From the NCBI GenBank assembly GCA_963693365.1, contig CAVNZM010000013.1:5332001-5396000 (forward strand): 64,000 nt of DNA, written 5' to 3'. Below, piece after piece: positions 19,954 through 40,187 of the stretch. The notes under the pieces were generated by a model. It worked only from the letters and a program-made list of their open reading frames with translations. It had not been told where the DNA came from and did no database searches. A program made the position numbers and the translations under genes. Each line of letters starts with the position of its first letter. Position 1 is the first letter of the stretch. This DNA is from Amoebidium appalachense. Taxonomy: Eukaryota; Ichthyosporea.

Positions 19954-21002
19954 TTTTTTAAAGAAAACGGGGGGGGAGGGGGGATCCTGGGGGGAATGGG
20001 GGAACGTTTGGAACTGGGTGGAAATTTGGCAGAAGTGATTTTGCATACATTTGGGCAATTTCTGTTAGTACCATGGGATGTACAGATGATGGAGGATGAT
20101 TGAGTCTACACCTAAATCTTTCTTTTCACTTTTTTTTTCGCTTTTTCCGTGCCGGCGGGGGGGGGGGGGGGGGGGGGGGGGGGGGAGGGGGGGAGGGGGG
20201 CACAGTGTTGGGGGGGGAGGAAGGGGGTGGGAGAAAGAGACAGAGCGAGAGAGAGAGAGAGAGAGAGGGAGAGGAGGGGCTGGAGGGGGGAGGGGGCAAG
20301 GGGAGAGGATGGCCGTTGAGGGCTGGCCTTGAGAGGGGGGAAGATGGGAGGGGCGGAGAGGGGGGGGGGGGGGGGGGGGCCTCGGGGGAGTTTAGGAAAG
20401 GAAAACAAAGGAGGTAAGATGTATGGTCAGTTGAAGTCTATTTGTCAATCAAGTGTATCCGTTGTGATGTCCTTTCATTCGGATGATTTCTGTTTAGTAA
20501 TTTATATCCTGCGCAACATGTTACATGTGCTCGTGTGCAGAGGGCCCTAGAGGGGGAACCGGTACAGTGGGCACGTCCGTGTTCTGTGGTGTGCATGCAA
20601 ATTTCTGCAAGTTTGTTGTGTTCGCATCCAAAACGTGGATGTACGTGTGTTCCTGTAAGCATGCAAAATTTAGCATGTCCGTTTGTTTGTGCATAGGGTG
20701 TGGTGTTGTGTGTGCATGCAAATTGTGTGCGCATGCGTGCGTGGTGGTGAGTGTGTTGTGCCTAGACGCAAATTGTGCAGTGGGTGTCAAATTGTGCAGT
20801 GGGTGTGCTGTGCGCGGATGCACGGGCGTCTGCAGAGATGTGTGTGTACTTACACACGCCCGTAACCCCTAAAACATACGACAGTGCACTGCATGCTACA
20901 GTGTTATGGGTGTGCCCTCTCTTCTCCTTTCCACTATTGCAATTTGCTTAGCACCAGTCAATTCTGGCGTTCTACACCAAATATCTACACCCTCCCTCCC
21001 CC

Positions 21003-21047
<45 letters not shown>

Positions 21048-21064
21048 TTCCCCCCCCCCCCCGG

Positions 21065-21205
21065 CCGGGGGCCCTCTCTGGGGATGTGTTCTGCTTATAT
21101 ACTGTGCACTTTGCTGATGTGGCGTACTTGAATGTTTGCCTTTGCATGTGTCCTACGCCATGCTTCTCATCGTGTATGTGCACCTCATGCCGTTAATGAT
21201 TTCCC
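21065..21205 (+). repeat. Dispersed repeat family 2, copy 2
   Basis: Aligns with 7365-7500 over GTGTTCTGCTTAT, TACTTGAATGTTTGCCTTTG and TTCTCATCGTGTATGTG. A C-tract (20999-21062) lies immediately before it and another C-tract follows at 21301. Confidence 0.85.
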
Positions 21206-21299
21206 ATTCAAACCCCCTCGCCGGGTGCCGAGGAAAGTGTGTCTGAGCTGCTGGGCTTTCATATACGAGGTGAGGTGAATGGGTCGAAACTCCTGATAA

Positions 21300-21343
<44 letters not shown>

Positions 21344-21567
21344 ACCAGCACCACCACCACCACCACCACTACCGACTTGGACCCCAAGGAGAGGCCCTAC
21401 AAAGATGAAGCACACTCTTTAAAGACCGTGTGTGCTTTACACAATCTGTAATCGATTGTGTTGTTTTCGTGAAATGTGTACTTAACACTCTGCAACCCCC
21501 TCCCTCCCCCCCCCCTCCCCCCCCCCTGAATACACACACACACACGCGCGCACACACACACACGCGT

Positions 21568-21613
<46 letters not shown>

Positions 21614-21727
21614 CGATGCCCATTGCTATTTTTCCTTTCCCCCCAAGTCCGCCCATCAAGTGCTTACATTTCAGGCTTGCAACTCCTCCAGGCTTGAAAA
21701 GTCTTTCATGCTCCTCATGATTTCCTA

Positions 21728-22012
<285 letters not shown>

Positions 22013-22079
22013 CTACCACCCCCATCAACCCAACGCATCCCCCCTCCCCCCTCCCCCCCACAACAACAACCAAAAAAAA

Positions 22080-22113
<34 letters not shown>

Positions 22114-22288
22114 AACCCCCTCCGCCCCTGCCCCTTACGTGTTTTCGAAAGTTTTCCTTTAAGCTTCTTTTTTTCTTTCTTTCTTTCATTTTTTTTTTTG
22201 CCTAGTTGGCCAGTCTGTAACGTTGGTATGGTAGCCTTGGGGGGCCCGTACGCGTACCCACCCAAAGACATCGGTATATTGGAATAAA

Positions 22289-22360
22289 ATGTCACTAAAG
22301 GCGGTGGAAAAAACGCAATTGTATAATATCATTAGAAAGCTCTTGTCGGAGTCCATGCAG
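22289..22360 (+). CDS. Possible first coding exon of an unidentified gene
   Basis: ATG opens a 24-codon frame (MSLKAVEKTQLYNIIRKLL, then SESMQ) ending exactly at CAG with a consensus GTAAGA donor. Its QLYxxIxxLL pattern weakly recalls the N-terminal dimerisation helix of CstF-50, but no WD40 repeats follow, so that assignment is not supported. The next exon is not located; a 60-nt open stretch at 22612-22671 is possible. A candidate last exon lies at 23482. The gene would converge on the TAF8-like gene. Confidence 0.35.
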
Positions 22361-22683
22361 GTAAGATTTCAGTTTTATGAGGGTTGTTTTCTTTGCATAC
22401 TCAATCATATTTATTCTTTTGACTATCACATGATCGTCAACTCATACGAATAGTTATCATCGAACTATGTAAGAATCTACTATTATTAATATTGACCAAG
22501 TTGAAGATATGCCATCACCTAGGATTTTATCTATCATGGAACCTTTCCTTTAGTGCAGTATACTATTTGATGGAACATTAAGTTATGTGCATGCGCATAA
22601 ATAAGTTGTGATGGTGGAAGTGCCTGCATGCCAAAGCTGCCGACAATGCTGGTTCAACTGCAGCATGCACGTTAGTCTTCTCC

Positions 22684-22689
<6 letters not shown>

Positions 22690-22715
<26 letters not shown>

Positions 22716-23135
22716 TTGGGGGCTGTGTCTGTGCCATCTGTTGGTGTGTATCGTTCACACAACAACACCAACAACAAAACAGGAGAGAAGAAAGTGAGAG
22801 TAGGAGAAGGGGGGATTGGGGGGGGGGGGGGGGGGGGGGGGGGAGAGGGAGGGAGGAGAGAGAGAGAGCTCGAGAGAGAGTTAGAGAGGGGGGCGGCCGC
22901 AGAAGGGAGGGAGGGGCAGAGAGACAGGAGCCTGAGGGACAGAGAGAGAGGGACAGATCTAGAGGGAGAGATAGAGGGAGGGTGGGTGGGTGGCAAGAGA
23001 GAGGGAGAACTCAAGAGAGTTCTCTCTCTAGAGAGGGAGAGAGAGGAAGAGGGGGAGAGAGAGAGAGAGAGAGAGAAAGAGGGAGATATAAAGAGAAAGA
23101 GAGATATATATAGAGAAAGAGAGAGAGAGCTAATT
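22690..23135. repeat. C-tract, G-tract and (GA)n block
   Basis: C-tract 22687-22715, G-tract 22818-22843, then about 280 nt of GA/GGGA purine-rich sequence with TATA-type interruptions near 23090-23112. Confidence 0.9.
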
Positions 23136-23419
23136 CTAGATGCAGTCTGAGTAACTGCAACATTCATTCACATAGTCGTTTACTCAGCAAGAATTTTCAA
23201 CAGTTTACTTTCGTTCCTTTGGCTGTCATAGTGCCTTACAGCGCCTTTCCCGTATCCTTTGCCCTGAATCCACCCAAGTACAGTAACTAGGTTATGGGCT
23301 GTGCACACTGAAACGGGCACAAGCAATTTGACAAAGACACGTGCATATGTGCTCTGCGAGGAGTATAAATGTTGAGGGTGTGTAGATTTTAGGCACATAC
23401 CTTGGGAGAGGGTGTGGCA

Positions 23420-23455
<36 letters not shown>

Positions 23456-23481
23456 CTGTGCGCTCAACATTTCCTGGCCAG

Positions 23482-23557
23482 TTTTGAGAGAGCAGCCGAG
23501 CCATACGTGCAAGAGGCGACCGGGAAGGGGCAGAAGCCGCGGCAGAGCAAGTGTTAA
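23482..23557 (+). CDS. Possible terminal exon of an unidentified gene
   Basis: After a TTTCCTGGCCAG acceptor there is an open frame FERAAEPYVQEATGKGQKPR with four more residues and TAA. The composition is ordinary, unlike the surrounding repeats. It may be the 3' exon of the gene starting at 22289. The acceptor follows a (GT)n array on the sense strand, unlike the CA arrays seen elsewhere. Confidence 0.3.
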
Positions 23558-23673
23558 GTCAAGCCACATTCATTCCATTCCATACGAAAGAATAAACCAT
23601 CCCACAACTAAGTTGACTGACATTATTTCAAGAAAGCAGGAAAGGAGAGGCCCACATATCATTTCAGTGCTGC

Positions 23674-23709
<36 letters not shown>

Positions 23710-23807
23710 CCCCTCTCCCACCCCCCACCCCCCCACCCAACACACACACAGAGAGCCAATAGCACCATCAACACCTTCCTAATAAGGCAATAAATACACC
23801 CCATATC

Positions 23808-30812
<7,005 letters not shown>

Positions 30813-31045
30813 GAAGCATGAAAAACGGTGGAGTAGGCTCAATTTCGCTGGATTATTTCTCAATTTGCCTCCCTTTTCTAAAGTGTTGATAACGTGTCTG
30901 TATAAGCTTGATTTCCACACATGCTATTCCCTTTTTCCAACATTAACTTGCGCGTGTGTTCTTTCAGCAGACAAGTCTACCAGCGCACCTACAACTGACT
31001 GTTGACTCCGGGGCTTTCGTTTGCGCGCGTTTGCGCATACATAGT

Positions 31046-31354
31046 CTACCACGACGTCGCCTCATTTATGACGTCACGAACTCGACACAAGGCCTCCCTC
31101 AAAAGGAAACCCCGGCACAAATAAAAGTGCCAAGATATTGTAGGAGACCTTGCCACCATGCATGGGAATTGTTTTGTGCGGGAGTACGTGCTGATGTCTG
31201 CTTGTCACAGATTTGAAACTTTGCGTATGTGCCTCTGTGGCTGTGTGGCTGTGCGCCTGTGCATTAGTGCCTGCCTGCCTGCGTGTTTGTTCGATATTCG
31301 GTGCACATGTTTCAACCTTTCGTTCGTGTTTCAAAGTCTCTCCGCCACCCTCCT

Positions 31355-31392
<38 letters not shown>

Positions 31393-32269
31393 CTTTAACC
31401 CGGAATCCCCTGGCCATTCCCTGGTACTCCACCATGCGATTTCTGCCGTACACTGTACACCACACACGTACACACACACAATGAAAGTACATAGAAAACA
31501 CACTCCTTTCTTACCAGTGATGGTGTTGGTGTCATACACTTCGTCCCGCAGTGGCAGCCCCGCAGCCTCAATGGCGGCACGGCCATACCAAAATAGCTTC
31601 TTGGCCCAGCGGAGATCCCAGTCTGCGAGCGCGGTGGCCAGGCCCTCTTCAAGTTGGGCTGTCGTACCACCGGGACCAATTGTGGCCGGTGCGTCGTGGG
31701 CGACCGCCACACGATAGGCGGCTTCGCGCAGAGTCGTGGGCGCGCGGGGGAGAGGGAGGGTCAGTGACGTGGATCTCGAACAGCAGCGCAGGCATTACCC
31801 AGTAGTGCCTTCGGGACTCGGGACACCAGGTCAGCTACGCCGTCTACTTTGTCCAGTTCAAAATGTGCAAAACAATTCCAAAAGACCCACCTATCAGGCT
31901 GGTAAGTTTGACGCCACATTCCAGCCCGGATCCGGAGGCCGTGATTTCATAGAAGTGCGGATTGAGCACCGTGTCGGCTGCGGGGTGGTCAATGTTGAAT
32001 GGTGCGTAGGGCCATCCGTAGTACTCGCCATCCTCATCCGGCACGCGCCTGACGTTTCGGAGGCGACTGCTCATGACACAAATCTGCGTCCCAGACTCTA
32101 CGAAAGGGAGAGCCACCGTGACCCGGATTCCATCCGGTGCAAACCACCACGTGTTGTGGTCGTAACTTGAACACAGGCGGTCTAGCCAGTGGCCCTCCAG
32201 CTCGCCCACCGTCGTGATGCACGTTACACTCGTTCCTCCATCACGTTTACGGCGCGGTGGCATAATCAT
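31046..32269 (-). CDS. Unrecognised multi-exon protein
   Basis: Exon 1, 31891-32269, starts at MIMPPRRKRDGG (or MPPRRK at 32263) and includes HNTWWFAPDGIRVTVALPFV and EYYGWPYAPFNIDHP. Exon 2, 31799-31846, gives VDGVADLVSRVPKALL. Exon 3, 31515-31721, gives AAYRVAVAHDAPATIGPGG and LADWDLRWAKKLFWYGRAAI, ending at a GTAAGA donor. The three join in phase (about 211 residues). A phase-compatible fourth exon, 31046-31197, would add 49 residues and a stop, but its sequence is less convincing. There is no signal peptide or membrane helix. Exon 1 is beta-rich; exon 3 is helical and tryptophan-rich. No family recognised. Upstream of the start lie two ATTGG elements (near 32337 and 32372). Confidence 0.55.
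31357..31389. repeat. C-tract
   Basis: A C-run on the + strand, downstream of exon 3 of the unrecognised gene. Confidence 0.95.
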
Positions 32270-32369
32270 GCATCTGTTCAACCTCAATAGAATGCTATCC
32301 AGGTACATCATCAAGGGCCGTGGTTGGAGCATTCTGATTGGGCGTTAGAGCATAAAGAGATTCGGGCAT

Positions 32370-32651
32370 TTGGATTGGTCGTTAGTGGCTTCAAGCTTAA
32401 GTCCTGGGTATGCTTTGCCCCTGCCACCGGTGTACTCCTCTACAGCGACAACCCCATCAACATCGTCCGGACCCACAAGGCCGGGGACTATGCTCATGCA
32501 AACTCCTACTGGACGACCTCACGGCCGCCTTTTGGCAACCGCCGAAATGCAGCGCCCCCACACCGAGCGCACCGGGGCACCCGTGCTAACTGTGTCCACT
32601 CCGGACCGGATCCACCTATGGGTGCACCACAGCCGCCGGGCGCAGCTGTAG
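32370..32651 (+). other. GC-rich open region, coding status unresolved
   Basis: All three + frames are long and open across this GC-rich stretch. Frame 2 ends at TAG with GAPVLTVSTPDRIHLWVHHS, which looks protein-like; frame 1 contains LLYSDNPINIVRTHKAGDYA. No splice borders or start codon decide between them. It could be a divergent gene opposite the one starting at 32269, or GC-driven chance ORFs. Confidence 0.25.
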
Positions 32652-32770
32652 TAGCAGATGTGGGCAAGGAAAAGAGGTAGTGCAAGGGCAAAACAAAGGC
32701 TGGCAACCCCTGCAAGAACGTGGTGAAATCCACAACCCACTGCCATATGCACAAGCCCAAATAGACATAA

Positions 32771-32775
<5 letters not shown>

Positions 32776-32801
<26 letters not shown>

Positions 32802-32919
32802 GCCATCCCCACCCACCCTCGCCCACGTGTGTCCCCCCTCCCCATCCCCACTCACCCCCGCCCACGTGTGTCCCCTCCACCCCCCCAGCCCCCCAGCCCC
32901 CCAGCCCCCCCACCCCCAC

Positions 32920-32957
<38 letters not shown>

Positions 32958-33370
32958 ACACCCCCCCCCCCCCCCCACTGGCACCCCCCCCCCCCCCCTC
33001 AGCCCCCCACCTCTCCCCAGCCCCCACCCCCCCAGCCCCCACCCCCCCAGCCCCCCAAGCCCCCCAGCCCCCCAGCCCCCCAGCCCCCCTGCTGCCGGAA
33101 CCAGGCCCCCCAGTGGTGGCAGTGAGTGTCGCAGTGGCAACATACTCTATGCACAGATATCATTTTCTCACTGTGAGTGGCTTGCCAGCCCCGCCTTCCT
33201 CACGTGCTCCTGTGCACCCCCAGCCTCCTGAACCCATGCCCCCCAGTGGTGGCAGTCCTCCCCCCAGCCCCCCCAGCCTCCTGAACCAGGCCCCCCAGTG
33301 GTGGCAGTCCCCCCCAGCACCCCCTGCTGCCGGAACCAGGCCCCCCAGTGGTGGCAGTGAGTGTCTTACA
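32776..33370. repeat. C-tracts and a CCCCCAGTGGTGGCAGT minisatellite
   Basis: C-rich DNA with CCCCAGC units (32880-33090), followed by four copies of GCCCCCCAGTGGTGGCAGT at about 33102, 33238, 33290 and 33340, two of them continuing as GAGTGTC. Confidence 0.9.
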
Positions 33371-33639
33371 TGCTATGCTATTGTATGCCCACATGGCCAG
33401 ATGGCCAGATTGTTTTGACTCCGGGTGAATGGTGTCCGCTTAATCCATTCTTTTTCACACACTAACTTTGGATCTGGCCATCTGGCTATCTGGGTATATA
33501 AACCGTTTTCTGTTATAATATCGGAGAACTGTCTGAATAGTGATTAAATAAAAGTGATAGAAAGGAGTCACTGTGGAAAAAACAATCGGAAAATCCCTTC
33601 AGTTTGACAACCAATCAGAGTGAAGCAATATAATATATT

Positions 33640-33989
33640 GGGAAGCTCGTGTAAATTGTAACGGTTCAGGGTCAAGCCGTAGGCCTTAACGGGCCGCCTG
33701 GCTCGGCCCGAGGCCGCCTGGCTCGGGCCTTTGGGACCGTGGACCAGGAACCGGGAGGTCCCCCCACCCACGCGAGCCCGGCCCGGCCCGCACGCGCCCA
33801 GGCCCGCCCAGGCCCGCCCAGGCCCGGCCCGGCCTGGCCCGGCCCGGATTGGCCCAACCCGGCCCGGGGAGGGGGTTAGCATCTACCCGCCGTCCGCCGG
33901 GGCCCGGGCTGGCGGCCTCGGGCCGGGCCTGGCGGTCCGTTAAGGCCTACGGCCTGACCCTGAACCGTTACAACCTACACGAGCTTCCC
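33640..33989. mobile_element. 350-bp foldback element with long terminal inverted repeats
   Basis: The left end GGGAAGCTCGTGTAAATTGT is the inverse complement of the right end ACAACCTACACGAGCTTCCC with two mismatches. Complementarity runs about 90 nt inward (AACGGTTCAGGGTC, CCGTAGGCCTTAACGG). The centre is GC-extreme with GGCCCGGCCC repeats. No transposase ORF. It resembles a nonautonomous foldback/MITE-type insertion; no clear target-site duplication is seen. Confidence 0.8.
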
Positions 33990-34613
33990 AACTGCCGCAT
34001 GGTTTCTAATAAATGATTGGTTACTGAGTCTAACTATCGGTTGGATCGAATTCTGGCGCCAAACCCCACTGGTGTTGCTATTGGCTGTTGGAGGGTAAAG
34101 AATTTCCTGTGGAATGTGAGTGCCGCACGAGAAGTCTGTATGTCTGTCAGTGTGACATCAGCTTGTGACATCCCCGGCGATGACATTCACGAGGCGAGTT
34201 CACCGTTTCAGGAAGTTTCGTGGTGCATACAATTATAAGCGTTTACACTTGTAGGAACCTACACCCAGTTTTTTCCCACAAGCCTCTTGGGTTGGTTGTG
34301 CACGTGTCACGGGCAACAGTAAAGTGGTCAACACTTCTCTTTTTGAATCCCTTTCCACCTCCTCTGCTATGCCGTATAGCTTGACCTTCTACCTAGAAAC
34401 AAGGTGGTAAGGGTGTATATTACTACTACTTGTCTTGAGCTGCACGCTTATAGCACTGTGCGGAAGCAGACATTTGCTTTAATTTTGTGCGCATAAGCTT
34501 TCAAAGGCACAAAAGTCCTCCAACTACACCCACGAGCACCACAATTTCTGCATTCTGGTTGCTGAATTGAAACACTGTAGAAGCTTTATCCGGAGACACC
34601 TCGCCATTTCAAC

Positions 34614-34941
34614 ATGGAGGTCAAAGTACCATTTTTCGAGAACCTGTCCAGCACATTCGCCTTTGACACGTCAAGGGGCCTGCCAACCGCGCCCTTTCTT
34701 GACGCGTGCATGGCAACACAAGCACTGTTTGGTATTAATCCTACCCCCCCTCCGCCCCCTCTTCCTGCCCTCCCCTCTTTCCACCAGCCGACCTGCCCCT
34801 CTCTTGTGCTGGTGCCCCCCCCTCTCCGCCCCCCCAACACACACGCACTCCACTACTTACACTTCTCCTTGGCCCAAAAGCCCCCCCCCCCCCCCCCCCC
34901 CTCCCTCTCTCCCTTTCTCTCTCTCTACTCACTTCTGCCCC

Positions 34942-34980
<39 letters not shown>

Positions 34981-35494
34981 ACTGCCAACCCCTCTACCTT
35001 GTTGCTCTTACCCCTCCCTTCAGCCCGGCACTTTGTATTACTGACTCAATCCTCATTCTTGGTCGTCCGTCCTTTCCACTCCACCTCTGTTCACGAATAA
35101 ATACACAAGAGTATGTGTGCGTGCAGGCACCATATGGTGAGCCATCGGTTAGTCTAGGTCTGACTTTTTTTTGGCCCTTTTTAGTGTCAGCAACTCCCCT
35201 GCCACGCTTTCTTTGCCCTGCTTCTAACAGACCGCATCCCACAGATGTGCTTGGGCCCAAGGGTTTCTACTTGATTAGCGTCGACATTACAGGAAACACA
35301 AAGGTGTGTCCCCTGTTGGAACCCTGCATGCTTTCATGCTGCACAGACTCTCCTTCGTTTTTCTGGCATTACCTCTCTCTTGTGATCCCCCTCCCCCCTC
35401 CCCCGCCCCCCCCCCTCACCGCTCCCCTCTTCTGCCTTTATCTCTCCCCCCCCCCCCCACCCACCCACCCACCCACCCCCTCCTCTCTCGGCAC

Positions 35495-35543
<49 letters not shown>

Positions 35544-35756
35544 CCCCCCCCCCCCCCCCCCCCCCCCCCGCTAGCCGTGCACCTGTCTGTGATTACATGC
35601 CTACCCTATATTTTCTTTAGTATCCTCCCTCCCCCAGCCTCCCCCCCTCAACCTCCCGTCACCCCCCCCCCCCCCCCCCCTCCCCCTCTCCCCCACCGCC
35701 CCTCCTCCCCAGCCTCCAACCACCATGTGCCACGTGAGATGCCTGTTTTGAATCCC

Positions 35757-35789
<33 letters not shown>

Positions 35790-36627
35790 ACCCCCTGCTC
35801 ACCCTTCCTCATGCTCGTGGTCACAGATACGTTAAACTCCTTTCTAAGACTTTGATTCCAACCCCTCCACCCCTCCACGTGCACACACATACTCACCACC
35901 CCCTTCCCATCCCTCCCTCCCTCACACTCCCCCCCCCCCCCCTCCCCACCCCCCCACCATCCTTTCTCCCCTTCCTCCCCGGTGATAATGGACTCTGTTC
36001 GAGGGTTCCTTGGCTGCACACTTCTCAGTTTGGTTTCATTGTCTTTCTTTTATCTGTTGTTTTGTCGTCAGTCCATTTCGCTTTCTTACCTTCCACCCTG
36101 TAATATCCCCCCCCCCCCCCCCCCCTCTCCCCCCCATCCCCCTTTCCCTTCTCCCCCCCCCCCCCCCCCCCCCCCGCCCAGGAGAAAACAATATCCCTTA
36201 GTATCCCCCATCCCTCCCTTTATCCCCCCTCCCTTCTTCTCTCCCTCTCCCCCTCCCTCCCCCCTCCCCCTCTCCCTTCCTCTGTCCCTCCCCCCTCCCT
36301 CCCTCCCTCCCCTCGGTTCCTCTCTCCCTCTCCCCTCCCTCTCTCCCATCTCCTCCCCCTCCCCCCTCCCCCCTTCTGCCTGTCTCTCTCTGTTTCCCTC
36401 TCTCCCTCTTGCCTCATTTCCATTCCTCCTCCCACCAATCCCTCCCCTTGCTCCCTAGTTCCCTCTCTTTCTACCTCACCTGGATCCCCCCCCCCCCCCC
36501 CCCCCCCCTCCCCGCCATGGCTTCCCCCTGGGAATGGGCTCTGCTTATCTGCATACTCTTTACGTTTGGTTTGCACTCTACATTGTGTTGTCCGTTGTGA
36601 AAGTATACTTCGTACTCTATGGCGCAC

Positions 36628-36663
<36 letters not shown>

Positions 36664-37019
36664 ACCTTTTAACTCCCTCGGCTCTCGTTGTGACTATCTC
36701 TTCCTCCTGCATTCCCCTCCCACTCATGTCTATGTTTTTTTTCATGTCAAACAGAAAGTACAAGATCACTACACGCACTCATCAGATAAGCGGCACACGA
36801 TCCAAGCACTCTTATTGGAGGAGATACGCACCAATCGGCATTGGGATGACGGCTCTATGGTCGAGGCCGTGGCTGCAATAAGAAGGTGGAGACCCCCTCC
36901 CCCAACCCCCCTCCCCCTTCTTCCCCCCCCCCCTCCCCCCAACCCCCTCCCCCCTGGGATGTACGAAGATGTCAGGTACGAAGATGTCAGTACAGATACA
37001 AGAGACACGGCCACACACA

Positions 37020-37054
<35 letters not shown>

Positions 37055-37361
37055 CCCTCCCGCACACACACTCACTGACACACACATCCAAGTCCACGCG
37101 TGCACATGTGCACTCACAGGCATATAATCCACACGCTTCCACAAATACACACACACACCCCGCAAGAGTGTGGGCAAGCAGACACAACATCATATATCCA
37201 CATGTCGTGCCCGTCCTCCCTGGGCTGTGCCGATGAAAGACGGGGAAAGGGGAGGGAGGGAGGGGGGAGGGGGGGCGGTGGGGGGGGGGGGGAGGATATG
37301 TCGTGTACCGGCTGTACCTCCTGATTCCCTCCCCCCCACCACCATCACCACCACCAATGCC

Positions 37362-37452
<91 letters not shown>

Positions 37453-37567
37453 ACACACACACACCTAAACACACACACAGACACACACACACACACACAC
37501 ACACAGAGACACACACACACACACACACACATGCACACACACACATGCACGCATGCACACACACACG

Positions 37568-37643
<76 letters not shown>

Positions 37644-37777
37644 GTACTTGAGTTTCTGCACGTGTTTCTGACGCACTTTGAGAGCACGGACTTTGACACG
37701 TACACGTGCTGTGACAGCGCATACGCACAGACACTCAGGCCCCACTACAGTGTGTTCTCTCGTACAGTCCTGGGGGT

Positions 37778-37845
<68 letters not shown>

Positions 37846-38585
37846 ATGCACGCGTGTGTGTTTGGGGGGGGGGGGGGGGGGGGGGGAGTGGAGGGGGGTT
37901 GATTTAGGGTATCTGAGCCATTAACCGTTTTTGTACTCGATCTATGCAATATCTCAGCTCCCAATATAGATACTTTCTTTTTGTCGGAGGAAGAATATAA
38001 TGCAAATCTTCACTCTATAAAATAAAATGGCGCTTCTGGTCTAATTTATTAACAAAAACATGAAAAGCAAGTGATGTCTACATCTTACCCATTAACCGAA
38101 CACCTCGATCTTTACATCTATTGGTTGCATATCATATGTTTACCGTTGCCAGGTTGTGACTGAATGCTTTCACGTCAGCATCGGTCGGTCGGATGGGATG
38201 TCGACAGAAGCTCATGTTTATCAGCTTCATCTAGAAAAAAGTTGTCAATAATATGGAATTATTATTTCAACCATATATTAAAAAGTTTCGGATGAATTAG
38301 AGCTTTTCTAAAGACCTTTTCCATGTGCTCCATCCGGGCACGCATAAAATGTACACGAACGATTCAACGGAATCTCGATGTCGACATTAAGGAACCAATC
38401 GACTTCAGCTACCGCACTTACTTACGTCAGGACCGGATCTGGTCAGAGCCAATGAAATCACCAGATCTGTTGTTCGGTTAATGGTTGTTCGGTTGCAAAA
38501 CGCATCTGCCCTACCTTGATTTTCTTTTCTCTTTTTCCCTTTGGATTGGGGAAAGGAAGGAGGGGGGGGGGGGGGGGGGGGGGGG

Positions 38586-38622
<37 letters not shown>

Positions 38623-38783
38623 ACTTTTGCTAAGATGTGGGTGGGAGGAATGCACGAGGGATTGGATGAGTTCTGGTGGTGATGGAGCCCCTCCCCCCCC
38701 CCCCCCCCCCCCCCCCTCCCCGGGGGGCGGGGGAGGAATTCTCAATGAAGTGGAATGATGGGATTGGTGCCTTTTTTTTTTCT

Positions 38784-38819
<36 letters not shown>

Positions 38820-39283
38820 CTGCGGTGGTGGGCAGGGGGCAAGGGGTAGGGGGCATGCGTGGATGGTGAAGCACTGGTGGCAGTTTGGGAGGGGACAGAG
38901 GAAAGTGAGGGTTGGGGATTATGCTCCTTACTGGTGGATAGGTGGTTTTTTTGTTCTTGTCTTTGTGCTTTCTTCCTTTTTTCCTCTCCCACCCCTCCCC
39001 GCCTTCCCCTCCCCCCCTCTCCCCCCCCTCTCCCCCCCCCCCCCCCCCCCCCCCAAGTCTTCATTTAAAAATAAAGGAACTAGTATAGAGACGGGGGTGG
39101 GAGATGGAGGGGACGTTTTGTTTACGGGAAAGAGAGGGGGGAGGGGGGCGGGGGAAGGGGGCAGATGATATTAAAGATTGGGAATGTGGGTAGCAGAAAG
39201 GTCAACATGGGTAGGGGAAGTGTTGGGGTGTTTGGGGGTAGGTAGTGGCGATTGTAGGGTGTGTGTGTGTGTGTGTGTGTGTG

Positions 39284-39358
<75 letters not shown>

Positions 39359-39424
39359 TTGTGTTGTGGGTGGGTGGGTGGGTGTGTAGGAGGGGCAAAT
39401 GGGTCGATGGCGGGGGCCTCCGAA

Positions 39425-39461
<37 letters not shown>

Positions 39462-39512
39462 AAGAATCGGAATACGAGGGGATGTGAGACTTGGGGAATC
39501 AATTTTTTTGGG

Positions 39513-39547
<35 letters not shown>

Positions 39548-40155
39548 AAGAATCGGAATACGAGGGGATGTGAGACTTTGGGAATTAATGTTAGAGTAGC
39601 GGCAGAAGTGTTACAGACACAAGCATTCCCAGTTGAGTTTAAATTGAAGTTTTAATTTTAACAGTAAAACGTTTCTTGATTCAGGTGGCTTTTAAAGCGG
39701 CACCGAGCAGGCACGAACTCGTCAATATCTTCACCGGTACGTGTCTCCGATTGCGTGCGATTGAAATTTTACTGCATGAAAATGTCGCTAATATTAGATT
39801 TTTTGTTGACTTTTACTATACTGCGTAGTTGTCTGTTACTTCTAATCGTGTACAAAGGTGTTTGGGCCAAAAGTGTTATACAGGAGTATAGGAAAGGACA
39901 AGTGGGGGATCCGAATATACCGATATCACCGTATGTCTTTACTACACTCTCGACGATACCTCGTGCGTTCTTTGTGCAACCTCCTACGAATACAGAAGCC
40001 ATTTTTTTTTTTGTTGTCGTGCCGGTCGATTGGTGCTGTGCAGTTGGGTGGGGGCGGGGAACATAGGGGTTAGGTTATTGCAAGTGAGTGAGTGTGTCTG
40101 TATATGTGCATCGTGTGAAGGTTTTGCGCCTGTGTGTACCCGCATGGCCCCCCGG

Positions 40156-40187
<32 letters not shown>

